Shown piece after piece: positions 1 through 8,333 of a DNA stretch of 64,000 nucleotides. The notes beneath the pieces were generated by a model that was not told the DNA's origin, made no database searches, and was given only the letters and a program-made list of their open reading frames with translations. The DNA is from Flavobacteriaceae bacterium. GTDB lineage: Bacteria > Bacteroidota > Bacteroidia > Flavobacteriales > Flavobacteriaceae. Location: positions 339,643-403,642 of the forward strand of contig JABSPK010000004.1 in the NCBI GenBank assembly GCA_013214065.1, written 5' to 3'. The translations under genes were made by a program, and so were the position numbers. The stretch's first letter is position 1. Every line of letters starts with the position of its first letter.

Positions 1-2846
1 GCATCCTCATTGACATCGATACTGGTCAGGTCGAACTGAACGCCCAAAGAAGGATCGTTGTCGTTATCGATGATGTTTCCAGTCGCTTGATCGTCATTGA
101 TATTGATCAAGGTTGTCGATAGGTTGGATAGATCGACTACGAAATTTTCGAGGGTTTCAATCAAGGTGTCATCAATGATCGGAATGGTAATGTCATGGGT
201 TTCGCCATCGGTACCCGCAAAAGTAATGGTGTTGCTTGTTGCGGTATAATCCTCGGTTGCCAAGGCCGTACCGTCATTGGTCGTGTAATCAAGGGTAAAC
301 CCTCCTTGTACACTTCCGGTCAAAACTACGGTAAACGTTAAGGTACCATCCGCTTCATTGACCGTAACATCATCATTTAAGAAATCAATTCCTACTCCTG
401 CAATGTTGTCGTTATCGGTGATGGTCCCCGTTGCGTTACCGTCGACGATGTTGATCAGTCCACTGGTAAGCCCGGACAATGCGATGGCCAGGTCCTCGGT
501 GCCTTCGATCAGGCTGTCGTCGATGATGGTGACGGTGACCTGTTGTACCTCGCCGCTGGTGCCCGTGAAGTTCAGGGTCCCTGAAGCGGTTGCGGTGTAG
601 TCACCGGGTGCGACGGCCGATCCGTCCGTAATGTCATAGTCCACGGAGAACCCGCCCTGGACGTCTGCGTTTAGGCTGACGTCGAAGGTAGCGGTGCCCG
701 CCGCCTCGTTGACGGTGAAGTCCGCCACGGAGACTCCGTTCCCGGCGCCCCCGTCGTTATCGGTGATGGTCCCCGTTGCGTTACCGTCGACGATGTTGAT
801 CAGTCCACTGGTAAGCCCGGACAATGCGATGGCCAGGTCCTCGGTGCCTTCGATCAGGCTGTCGTCGATGATGGTGACGGTGACCTGTTGTACCTCGCCG
901 CTGGTGCCCGTGAAGTTCAGGGTCCCTGAAGCGGTTGCGGTGTAATCGCCGGGTGCGACGGCCGATCCGTCCGTAATGTCATAGTCCACGGAGAACCCGC
1001 CCTGGACGTCTGCGTTTAGGCTGACGTCGAAGGTAGCGGTGCCCGCCGCCTCGTTGACGGTGAAGTCCGCCACGGACACGCCGTTCCCGGCGCCCCCGTC
1101 GTTATCGGTGATGGTAACGATTCCTTCAGGAGATCCTAAGGAAACCCCATTATTTCCTACTAGGTTGTCAAGTTGTTGGATGAATTGTTCAGCAGGTTCT
1201 ATGATTCCGTCGTCAACAATGGAAACCGGGATAAATAATTCGGTTCCGTCCGGAGAATTCGCAGGGAATGTCAAGGTTGTTGTAGTCGTTGCCGTGTAAT
1301 CCGTTCCAGCGGTGGCCGGATCGCTCAACGAACCGTCGTTACCTAGTGTTACATCAACCGTAAAGGCGCTATCAACGCCAGCACCGACCAAACGTACACG
1401 AAGTTGCACATTGCCATCGGCCTCACTAAAGATATAATCTTCCGTAACGACAGAGGCGGTATCCGTATCATTGATGGTTCCGAGACCGGTATCATCGGTA
1501 AAAGTCACTAAGTCAGCCGGGTTGGTCAAAACGACCTCTAGGGTTTCGGTTCCTTCAATCCAGGCGTCATCCAAAGCAGCCACATTGAAGTTGACCGAGG
1601 AGGCATTAGCCGGAAGGGTTACCGTAGTCGGACCACTATAATCCGCGTTACTTGCAGAAATTTCGGTATAACCAATGTTGAAATCAACATCTTGACTCAG
1701 GGGCGTGGATATGGAAATGGTATAGGTTAAATTGTTGCCTTCGTCCGCGATGGCATCATTGATGCTCACTCCGGGTTTCACGTTCAAGGTGACCGTAGAG
1801 GTTTCGCAAATTCCAGTATTCGGGGCAGGCAAACAAACTTCGATAGTAAACGTGTCCTCCCCTACGAAATCAGGGTCGGGAACATATTCAAAAGTTCCAT
1901 CACTATTTAAAGTAAGGGTACCGTTAGTGGGGTTCGTATCAACTACATAATTCGATCCGTCGGGAACATTGTCATTCGCACCGACATCGCCATTGAAAGT
2001 GGTTTCGAAATCGACATCGAAAATATCATCAACCGCGTAAGTCTGCATTAAAAGGAATTTACCATCACCGACATCATTAGTGGCCCCCATAAACTCAATG
2101 GACGTGATGGTCGACCCAATTGGAGCGATACTCGAAAGCTCAAAAAGTGCGATACCAATAATTTGGCCATTGTTGTTGTTTCTTCCACTCAGCCAATAAT
2201 CGGTTCCTGCGGGTGGGGGACTTTGGGGCTGGATTCCCGTTGCATTCGGTCCATTTACCACGAAGGCCTGACCTAAAAGGACTTCGGTAGTTTCCCCAGG
2301 CAGTGTTCCATATAGTGCAATATAGTAACAGTTGTTACGTCCTCTTTCCGTTATTGCGATTACCCCATCCGGATTTGAAGGGATACCAGGACTGTAATAA
2401 ATCTTTTGAAGCTGGCTATCGGAACCGGTAACAGAGCTGAAATCACCACAAATGTTATCACCGGTATTATCCGATTCGAAATAGTAATTCAAGTTTAAGG
2501 ATTGATAGGCAAGCAGTGCCTCAGCGTCCCAGGTAGGTACGTTACTGCTGTTCAGTAAACGCGTACCGTTTTCCCATATATTGTTGGCGCCATGGCCACC
2601 CGGCCCCAAACGTGTCATTTCGTAAGCCGATGGGACAACGAAAGTATTGTAATCCACACCGTTGATCGTTATCGACTCCAAGGTGGCCGGATCGCTATAG
2701 CTGGTTTGGGTGTCGGCCCAATTAAAGGTCACCCCGGAAGTAATGGAATTGGCTTGGGCAAGAATCGTTTGAGTACAGAAAATTGACAAAAGGAAACCGC
2801 ATAAGGTAGCTTTTGTCAAGCAGGTAATTGAAGTTGTGGTCTTCAT
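1..2846 (-). CDS. Large secreted Calx-beta repeat protein, C-terminus outside window
   Basis: The open frame runs from an ATG at 2846 to the window edge without a stop, about 948 codons, so the protein continues further. Residues 1-31 form a signal peptide (Lys start, hydrophobic core, ending ILAQA). An N-terminal region of about 250 residues is unrecognised. Around residues 305-335 there is a cadherin-like or bacterial-Ig-like module (NSDGTFEYVPDPDFVGED). From about residue 350 onward come tandem Calx-beta modules, each ending in a TITDND-type acidic stretch, typical of Ca2+-binding extracellular repeats. Such proteins are usually surface or secreted adhesins in flavobacteria, often with a C-terminal sorting domain, which would lie outside the window. 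Function is inferred from domain type only. Confidence 0.85.
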   Translation of the reverse strand, partial: MKTTTSITCLTKATLCGFLLSIFCTQTILAQANSITSGVTFNWADTQTSYSDPATLESITINGVDYNTFVVPSAYEMTRLGPGGHGANNIWENGTRLLNSSNVPTWDAEALLAYQSLNLNYYFESDNTGDNICGDFSSVTGSDSQLQKIYYSPGIPSNPDGVIAITERGRNNCYYIALYGTLPGETTEVLLGQAFVVNGPNATGIQPQSPPPAGTDYWLSGRNNNNGQIIGIALFELSSIAPIGSTITSIEFMGATNDVGDGKFLLMQTYAVDDIFDVDFETTFNGDVGANDNVPDGSNYVVDTNPTNGTLTLNSDGTFEYVPDPDFVGEDTFTIEVCLPAPNTGICETSTVTLNVKPGVSINDAIADEGNNLTYTISISTPLSQDVDFNIGYTEISASNADYSGPTTVTLPANASSVNFNVAALDDAWIEGTETLEVVLTNPADLVTFTDDTGLGTINDTDTASVVTEDYIFSEADGNVQLRVRLVGAGVDSAFTVDVTLGNDGSLSDPATAGTDYTATTTTTLTFPANSPDGTELFIPVSIVDDGIIEPAEQFIQQLDNLVGNNGVSLGSPEGIVTITDNDGGAGNGVSVADFTVNEAAGTATFDVSLNADVQGGFSVDYDITDGSAVAPGDYTATASGTLNFTGTSGEVQQVTVTIIDDSLIEGTEDLAIALSGLTSGLINIVDGNATGTITDNDGGAGNGVSVADFTVNEAAGTATFDVSLNADVQGGFSVDYDITDGSAVAPGDYTATASGTLNFTGTSGEVQQVTVTIIDDSLIEGTEDLAIALSGLTSGLINIVDGNATGTITDNDNIAGVGIDFLNDDVTVNEADGTLTFTVVLTGSVQGGFTLDYTTNDGTALATEDYTATSNTITFAGTDGETHDITIPIIDDTLIETLENFVVDLSNLSTTLININDDQATGNIIDNDNDPSLGVQFDLTSIDVNED
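408..1097. repeat. Two near-identical 345-bp tandem units inside the Calx-beta gene
   Basis: Copy 1 is 408-752 and copy 2 is 753-1097, each 345 bp or exactly 115 codons, so the reading frame is kept. By eye I find only four base differences between the copies: two near 600-603 versus 945-948, and two near the ends. Flanking Calx-beta modules (1-407 and 1098 onward) are clearly diverged. The near-identity at third codon positions points to a recent in-frame duplication or ongoing gene conversion. Confidence 0.9.
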
Positions 2847-3252
2847 ATGTCTAGGTGCAAAAAATTACAATCCTAAAGACCTTATCCCATTAAATTAATT
2901 GTGGTTCAAAAAGTAGCAATCTTTAATAGGTCAAGGTTTTAGTTTTACGGTTTTGCATTGATTTGGGGTCAATTGCGCTATAAAAGTACCCCCAATACGC
3001 CGCCGGTGTAGAATTTCACGTTGTTAGCGTTGTTTTAATCGATTAATTACTTCAACATAGTTTAACGGCTATGTTTAATCGATATTTGTAATTTGTTGTG
3101 AAACAAGGGGTTTTGTATGTGAATTTCTTCTAAGACCACTTGTATGTAAGAATTGTAGGAAGATTTGTGAAAAGCTGGTCGTGCGCGAGTGGATTCGGTT
3201 ATCATAGCTGCGATTAATTGGTTAATTTTGGAATTCAATCAGATTAGAAACA
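2847..3252. other. 406-bp intergenic region between Calx-beta gene and clpP-like gene
   Basis: This gap separates divergently transcribed genes and should hold both promoters. I see no open frame, tRNA or riboswitch-like structure. The one conspicuous element is the direct repeat plus hairpin at 3034-3083, listed separately. No convincing full -33/-7 pair was found. Confidence 0.5.
3034..3083. promoter_or_regulatory. Direct repeat TTTAATCGAT flanking a small hairpin, upstream of clpP-like gene
   Basis: The 10-mer TTTAATCGAT occurs at 3034-3043 and again at 3074-3083, exactly 40 bp apart (about four helical turns). Between them, AACATAG (3054-3060) and CTATGTT (3069-3075) form a 7-bp inverted repeat with an 8-base loop. 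The block ends about 170 bp before the downstream start codon. A regulator-binding region is plausible, but no known operator is matched. Confidence 0.35.
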
Positions 3253-3798
3253 ATGAGTTCGAAGAAAGGAAAAGTTCAAGAGTTGATTCATGAAAGATTA
3301 TTGGAGGAACGCAAGGTGTTTCTATGGGGTATGGTCGACGACGATTCGGCCAAACATGTCATAGACCGTTTGCTTTACTTGGATCTTTTGTCAAATAAAG
3401 AGATACAGTTAATCATCAATAGTCCGGGGGGATATGTCACTTCGGGGTTTGCCATTTATGATACCATTAAACAAATCAAAAGTCCCGTATCTACGGTTTG
3501 CTCAGGTTTGGCCGCTTCTATGGGTTCGATTTTGTTATCGGTAGGCGAGAAGGGGAGGCGTTTTATCCAACCCCATGCCCGTGTAATGATCCACCAACCG
3601 AGTGGCGGGGCTCAAGGACAAGCCTCGAATATCGAAATCCAGGCCAAAGAGATTATCAAGACCAAAGAGTTGGGGGCCCGGATTTTGGCCGATAATTGTG
3701 GCCAGGACTTTGAAAAGGTCATGCGCGATTTCGATCGTGATTATTGGATGGGTGCCGAAGAATCGGTTGCCTACGGCATCGTCGACGACATTCTTTAA
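3253..3798 (+). CDS. clpP: ClpP-family serine protease, short paralog
   Basis: 181-residue homolog of the ClpP peptidase, which forms a barrel that degrades unfolded proteins delivered by ClpX or ClpA/C. The catalytic triad is readable: Ser89 in SGLAASMGS, His114 in VMIHQPSGG, and Asp163 in DFDRDYWM, followed by the usual YGIVDDI ending. It is shorter than typical ClpP (about 195-215 residues) and lacks a propeptide. Flavobacteria usually also carry a longer canonical clpP next to clpX; there is no clpX here, so this is probably the second paralog. It appears monocistronic, with an intrinsic terminator just after the stop. Family assignment is firm; its ATPase partner is unknown. Confidence 0.88.
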   Translation: MSSKKGKVQELIHERLLEERKVFLWGMVDDDSAKHVIDRLLYLDLLSNKEIQLIINSPGGYVTSGFAIYDTIKQIKSPVSTVCSGLAASMGSILLSVGEKGRRFIQPHARVMIHQPSGGAQGQASNIEIQAKEIIKTKELGARILADNCGQDFEKVMRDFDRDYWMGAEESVAYGIVDDIL

Positions 3799-3813
3799 TT
3801 TTGTAACAAACAA

Positions 3814-3846
3814 AAAAAGTCCTTCCGAATCAGGAGGGACTTTTTA
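3814..3846 (+). terminator. Intrinsic terminator after clpP-like gene
   Basis: An AAAAGTCCTTCC arm pairs with GGAGGGACTTTT across the loop GAATCA, with one G-U wobble, followed by a T run. It lies 15 bases after the stop codon of the clpP-like gene. Confidence 0.8.
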
Positions 3847-3954
3847 ATATATATGGACGCCTTAGGCGGAATGCTCGCGCGATTTCGTTTTAACTGTTAT
3901 ATTGGTCGGAATTCGCTGAAAGACCTTACATTACCCTCCGATTCGTCCCCACTG

Positions 3955-3962
3955 TATTTTTG
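3955..3962 (+). promoter_or_regulatory. Candidate -7 box for kmo
   Basis: TATTTTTG matches TAnnTTTG and lies 35 bases before the kmo ATG, which would give a 5' leader of roughly 25-30 bases. No clear TTTG was found at the -33 distance, so this is tentative. Confidence 0.35.
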
Positions 3963-3997
3963 ACTACATTTATCATAGTCAAGCACTTGCCACCCCC

Positions 3998-5356
3998 ATG
4001 AAGAAACAAAGCCCGAAAAATATCGCGATCATAGGATCTGGATTGGTCGGTTCCTTACTCGCTATTTATCTAAGGCGAAGAGGACATGCAGTGACCATAT
4101 TCGACCGACGGCCCGATATTAGAACGGTCGAGTTTTCAGGACGTTCGATCAATCTTGCCATGAGTGATCGTGGTTGGAAAGCGATTCGGAACGTAGGTAT
4201 CGAAGATGCCATTAAGGATATCGCGATACCCCTTTACCAAAGAGCTATCCACGTGCAGGATGAACCCTTGTTCCTGCAACCGTATGGTAAGGAAGGAGAA
4301 GCGATATGGTCGATTTCACGGGGTATATTGAACCGTAGGATGATCGATTTGGCCGAAGAAAGCGGCGCCGAATTCCGTTTTGACGAAAAGGTATGGGATG
4401 TCGATCTTCCGGAAGCCAAAATCTACACCGGCGCCTCCGAAAAAGCCAATTGGAAAGCGTACGCATTCGATCATGTTTTTGGTTGTGATGGGGCTTTTTC
4501 GCGGGTACGGCACAAAATGCAGCGTCGAAGCCGCTTCGATTATTCGCAAGACTTTATCGATGTGGGTTACAAGGAACTCAGCATACCGGCAAATCAGGAT
4601 GGAAGCCATAAGCTCGATAAGCATTCCTTCCATATTTGGCCGCGTGGAAACTTCATGTTGATCGCCATGCCGAATACCGACGGTAGTTTTACCTGTACCT
4701 TGTTCATGCCTTTCGAAGGGACCGTTTCTTTTGAGAACATCACGAACGAGGCCGAAGCAAAAGCCTTTTTCGAGACCTATTTTCCGAATGTCAGAAAGGA
4801 AATCGAAAACTTGACCAAGGATTTCTTCAAAAACCCGACCAGTGCCATGGTGACCATGAAATGTTACCCATGGACGTATTGGGATAAGGTGGCCTTGGTG
4901 GGCGATTCGGCCCATGCAGTCGTGCCCTTTTACGGTCAGGGGATGAATGCCGGTTTTGAGGATATTTCGGAACTTGACAAGCTATTGGGGGAGTTCGGGG
5001 ATGATTGGGAAGCGATATTCAAGAATTACCAAGAGCAGCGTAAACCGAATGCGGATGCCATTGCCGAATTGAGCTACCGCAATTTCATCGAAATGAGCAA
5101 AAAAACCGCAGAACCCGACTTTCAGCTCCAAAAGAAGATCGAGAAACGATTCGCGGCCAAGTATCCTGGGCAATGGGTTCCTGTATACAGTCGGGTGACC
5201 TTTTCAAGCCGCCCATATCGAGAGGCCCTTGAAATAGGCGATGCCCAAGAACGGATCATGCAAACGGTCATGCAACAACCTGATATCGATACCCGCTGGG
5301 ATGCTCCGGAAATCGAAGCGTTGATGTTGGAATTGATCGAAAAACAATCCCAATAA
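3998..5356 (+). CDS. kmo: Kynurenine 3-monooxygenase
   Basis: 452-residue FAD-dependent aromatic hydroxylase that converts L-kynurenine to 3-hydroxykynurenine with NADPH and O2, a step of tryptophan catabolism toward 3-hydroxyanthranilate and quinolinate/NAD. The FAD-binding GSGLVG is at residues 13-18, the DG-type motif FGCDGAFSRVR at 161-171, and the second FAD motif ALVGDSAHAVVPFYGQGMN at 299-317. The conserved GYKEL segment near 190 is typical of KMO. The length matches the family. No other kynurenine-pathway gene lies in the window, so it stands alone here between two terminators. Assignment is confident because the motif context is KMO-specific within group A monooxygenases. Confidence 0.92.
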   Translation: MKKQSPKNIAIIGSGLVGSLLAIYLRRRGHAVTIFDRRPDIRTVEFSGRSINLAMSDRGWKAIRNVGIEDAIKDIAIPLYQRAIHVQDEPLFLQPYGKEGEAIWSISRGILNRRMIDLAEESGAEFRFDEKVWDVDLPEAKIYTGASEKANWKAYAFDHVFGCDGAFSRVRHKMQRRSRFDYSQDFIDVGYKELSIPANQDGSHKLDKHSFHIWPRGNFMLIAMPNTDGSFTCTLFMPFEGTVSFENITNEAEAKAFFETYFPNVRKEIENLTKDFFKNPTSAMVTMKCYPWTYWDKVALVGDSAHAVVPFYGQGMNAGFEDISELDKLLGEFGDDWEAIFKNYQEQRKPNADAIAELSYRNFIEMSKKTAEPDFQLQKKIEKRFAAKYPGQWVPVYSRVTFSSRPYREALEIGDAQERIMQTVMQQPDIDTRWDAPEIEALMLELIEKQSQ

Positions 5357-5384
5357 AAAAGCCCCCGTATCGGAGGCTTTGTTT
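5355..5384. terminator. Bidirectional terminator between kmo and the COG1579-like gene
   Basis: AAAGCCCCCG and CGGAGGCTTT pair with one central mismatch around a TAT loop. There is an A run on the left (T run for the minus strand) and T-rich sequence on the right. It sits exactly between two convergent genes. Confidence 0.75.
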
Positions 5385-5385
5385 C

Positions 5386-6165
5386 TTAAAGCTTAGCGAA
5401 GAGCTTTTCCATTTTGCCTTGTTCCTCATCGGCCAAGACCGGGTCGACCAAAATTCGACCGCTGTGCTCGTCGGTAATGATTTTTTTTCGGGAAGCAATT
5501 TCCACTTGGATCTGTGGTGGAATGGTAAAGAACGATCCGCCTGAGGCTCCCCGTTCAACCGGAACAACCGCCAATCCGTTCTTGACACTACCGCGAATAC
5601 GCTTGTAGGCTTTGACCAAACGCTCATCGATTTTCTCTTCGAACTCTTCCGATTTCTTCAATAAGGCCAATTCCTCTTTTTCTGTTTCGGCCAAAATCGC
5701 GTCAAGTTCCCCTTTTTTGTGCTTTAGGTGTGATTCGCGTTCCGAAAGGATTTCCTTGGTTTCCGAAATAACCTCTTTTTTCTGCTCGATCTGCGCTTTG
5801 AATTCCTTAATGTTCTTTTCGGCCAATTGGATTTCCAACTCCTGGAATTCGATTTCCTTGCTCAGGGAGTTGAATTCCCTGCTGTTGCGAACGTTTTTCT
5901 GTTGTTCGCTGTATTTTTTCATCAATGCCTTTGATTCCTCGATCAGGTTCTTTTTGGCAGTGACTTCGAAGTTTACGGTCTCCACATCCGATTTCAGCTT
6001 GTCCATGCGGGTTTTGAGTCCCAAGACCTCGTCTTCAAGGTCTTCAACTTCCAACGGCAATTCACCTCGTACATTCCTGATTTCATCAACCCTAGAATCG
6101 ATCAATTGCAAATCATACAACGCCCTTAGTTTCTCTTCAACAGTTGTTTCCGTTTTGGTAGCCAT
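5386..6165 (-). CDS. Coiled-coil protein related to C4 zinc-ribbon family (COG1579), without cysteines
   Basis: 259 residues. About residues 30-185 are a long charged coiled coil, followed by the C-terminal domain of the COG1579 / zf-RING_7 family (VVPVERGASGGS...IPPQ...SGRILVD). In the usual family this end carries two CxxC pairs that bind zinc. Here the equivalent positions are Ser and other residues (GASGGS, TDEHSG), and I find no cysteine in the whole protein. The function of the family is not established; a nucleic-acid or nucleoprotein role has been guessed. It starts two bases after the stop of the Nif3-like gene, a pairing common in Bacteroidota. Confidence 0.8.
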   Translation of the reverse strand: MATKTETTVEEKLRALYDLQLIDSRVDEIRNVRGELPLEVEDLEDEVLGLKTRMDKLKSDVETVNFEVTAKKNLIEESKALMKKYSEQQKNVRNSREFNSLSKEIEFQELEIQLAEKNIKEFKAQIEQKKEVISETKEILSERESHLKHKKGELDAILAETEKEELALLKKSEEFEEKIDERLVKAYKRIRGSVKNGLAVVPVERGASGGSFFTIPPQIQVEIASRKKIITDEHSGRILVDPVLADEEQGKMEKLFAKL

Positions 6166-6167
6166 AC

Positions 6168-7262
6168 TTAAAAATACTTGATGGGATTAGTAATACTTTC
6201 CGATAAAGTGACCGCAAAATTAGGAATTTTTTTCTTAAGAAAATCCACTAAAAGATTTTTTGTAAACTGCTCAGTTTCATAGTGCCCGATATCGGCTATG
6301 ATCATTTGGCCCTCAGCCTGATAGAACTGGTGGTATTTCACATCGGCGGTAACGAACACATCGGCCCCGGCACGAACGGCATCCGCTATCGCGAAGGCGC
6401 CACTACCGCCCAAAACCGCGACCTTTTCCACATCCTTACCCAACAAGGCCGAATGCCTGATTACGGAGGCGTTCATATGCGATTTGAGGTATTGAAAGAA
6501 TTCGATTTCCTTAATAGGGGTTGCTAAGGTTCCGACCATACCCATGCCGATGTTTTGGTTGCTGTTTTCCAAGGTCTCCATCTCATAAGCCACTTCGTCG
6601 TAAGGATGGTTTTTAAAAAGTGCCGATAGGACCGCCTTTTCGAAGGCCGCGGGAAAGGTCAGGTTCAATTGGACTTCTTTTTCGAAATGGGTCACCCCTT
6701 CTTGCCCGATCGTCGGATTGGCATCGGTTCCTGGTTTGAAACTTCCGGTACCGACCACGCTAAAACTGCATTCGCTGTAATTTCCGATACTTCCGGCTCC
6801 AGCGCTGAACAATCCATCCCGTAAGGCATCGGCTTTATCGGCAGGTACATAGGTGGTCAATTTTTTAATGGTCCCTTCCTTGGGGCGTAAGATTTTGGTA
6901 TTGCCCAGCCCCAATACCTCGCAAATTTTAGCATTGACCCCTAAGGGACTATTGTCCAAAGCGGTGTGCATACTGAAAATAGCGATATCGTTCTTAATGG
7001 CTTTCAAGAGTACGCGTTCAACATAATTCGCTCCGGTAATTTTTTTGATGCCGGTGAATAAAATCGGATGAAAGCTTACAATAAGATTACATTGTTTTTC
7101 AATGGCCTCATCAACCACGTTCTCGAGGGTGTCAAGCGTTACCAAGATGCCCTTGACCTCTTGTTCCCATTCGCCGACCAAAAGGCCAACGTTATCGAAA
7201 TCCTCCGCATAATGCAGTGGGGCCAGTTCCTCAAGGATGGCGGCGATTTTCTTTACGGTCAT
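6168..7262 (-). CDS. Nif3-like dinuclear metal-centre protein
   Basis: 364-residue member of the Nif3/YbgI family, toroidal hexamers with a two-metal site and unknown substrate (often labelled GTP cyclohydrolase type 2-like). The N-terminal half contains DNVGLLVG (about residues 23-30) and the metal segment SFHPILF near 64-70. In many relatives this reads HHP, so the first His is Phe here. The C-terminal metal motif DIGHYETEQ is intact. A central insertion of about 110 residues corresponds to the PII/CutA-like domain of long Nif3 proteins. It is the first gene of a two-gene unit with the coiled-coil protein and is divergent from lpxK. Confidence 0.85.
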   Translation of the reverse strand: MTVKKIAAILEELAPLHYAEDFDNVGLLVGEWEQEVKGILVTLDTLENVVDEAIEKQCNLIVSFHPILFTGIKKITGANYVERVLLKAIKNDIAIFSMHTALDNSPLGVNAKICEVLGLGNTKILRPKEGTIKKLTTYVPADKADALRDGLFSAGAGSIGNYSECSFSVVGTGSFKPGTDANPTIGQEGVTHFEKEVQLNLTFPAAFEKAVLSALFKNHPYDEVAYEMETLENSNQNIGMGMVGTLATPIKEIEFFQYLKSHMNASVIRHSALLGKDVEKVAVLGGSGAFAIADAVRAGADVFVTADVKYHQFYQAEGQMIIADIGHYETEQFTKNLLVDFLKKKIPNFAVTLSESITNPIKYF

Positions 7263-7310
7263 AAACGGTGGTTTGATCCGTTAAAGATAAAATATTATAA
7301 TTTCGTCCCC

Positions 7311-8333
7311 ATGTTGACCCTTCTTCGCTATATCCTCTTTCCGTTTTCACTTTTGTATGCCCTGATCGTGGTGCTACGCAATTGGTGCTATGATTTCGGA
7401 TTGTTCGAATCGAAGCGTTTTGAAACCCCGACTATCGTCGTGGGTAACCTAAGTGTCGGGGGAACCGGGAAAACCCCTATGATCGAATTCCTGGTCGCGG
7501 CCCTGATGCAAGATCGGAAGTTGGCCATACTCAGTCGTGGGTATCGTCGTAAATCGAAAGGCTTTGTGCTCGCGAACGCGGATTCCGATGTTTTGGATTT
7601 GGGGGATGAACCGTACCAAATGTCCCGGAAGTACCCAGAGGTTCCCTTGGCAGTCGACGGGGACCGCCGTCGCGGTATCGCCCGATTGGAAGGTGAGGTG
7701 GGGCCGGAGGTCATTCTTTTGGACGATGCGTTTCAGCATCGAAGGGTAGCAGCTTGTCTGTCGCTTTTGCTCACCACCTATGCCCGTCCTTTTCATCGCG
7801 ATTGGTACGTGCCGACCGGATATCTTAGGGATGCCAAATCACAGGCGAAAAGGGCCTCGGCCATCGTGGTGACCAAATGCCCCAAAACTATGGGCATCAA
7901 GGAAATGGAAGAGCTTGGCAATCGATTGCGCAGGCATAGCGGTCAAGAGGTGTTGTTCGCAACCTTAGGATATGCCGCGGCGGTAAAGAACAAGGAGGGG
8001 GCCATGAATCTGGAACTTTTGCGGCATCGGACCATTGATTTGGTGACCGGAATCGCTGACCCAAGGCCTTTGGTTGAACATTTGCAAGCTTTGGATATCC
8101 AAGTCGTTCACCATGCCTATCCAGACCATCATTATTTCACTGCTAAGGAAATCGCCTTTTTCAATTCGATGGATTTTGTATTGACCACGGAAAAGGACTA
8201 TGTCCGTTTACAAGGAAAAGTCGACAGGCTTTCTTACCTGCCGGTATATCATGATTTCTTACAAAGGGGAGACAAGAAATTAATGGAGCTCATCAATGCA
8301 GGTATCAAGCGTTGCTCCCCATCTTCGTCTTAA
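7311..8333 (+). CDS. lpxK: Tetraacyldisaccharide 4'-kinase
   Basis: 340-residue inner-membrane kinase that phosphorylates the 4' position of the lipid A disaccharide, the sixth step of lipid A synthesis. There is an N-terminal membrane-anchoring segment (about residues 6-24) and the P-loop GNLSVGGTGKTP at 45-56, typical of LpxK. LDDAFQHRRV provides the conserved acidic segment. The frame stays open upstream to 7068, but that extension overlaps the divergent Nif3-like gene and is unlike LpxK, so I start at the ATG at 7311. The last 29 bases overlap the 3' end of the convergent histidine kinase gene. Confidence 0.92.
   Translation: MLTLLRYILFPFSLLYALIVVLRNWCYDFGLFESKRFETPTIVVGNLSVGGTGKTPMIEFLVAALMQDRKLAILSRGYRRKSKGFVLANADSDVLDLGDEPYQMSRKYPEVPLAVDGDRRRGIARLEGEVGPEVILLDDAFQHRRVAACLSLLLTTYARPFHRDWYVPTGYLRDAKSQAKRASAIVVTKCPKTMGIKEMEELGNRLRRHSGQEVLFATLGYAAAVKNKEGAMNLELLRHRTIDLVTGIADPRPLVEHLQALDIQVVHHAYPDHHYFTAKEIAFFNSMDFVLTTEKDYVRLQGKVDRLSYLPVYHDFLQRGDKKLMELINAGIKRCSPSSS

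Noticed and set aside
358-1299. Three Ser/Val/Pro-rich plus-strand open frames of 80-86 codons
   Set aside because: They are antisense shadows of the minus-strand Calx-beta repeats; they repeat because the repeat units repeat.
4316-4915. 199-codon minus-strand open frame
   Set aside because: It lies wholly antisense to kmo and shows no recognisable domain or start context.
7068-7310. Upstream in-frame extension of lpxK
   Set aside because: It would overlap 195 bases of the divergent Nif3-like gene and has no LpxK similarity; ATG 7311 fits the family.
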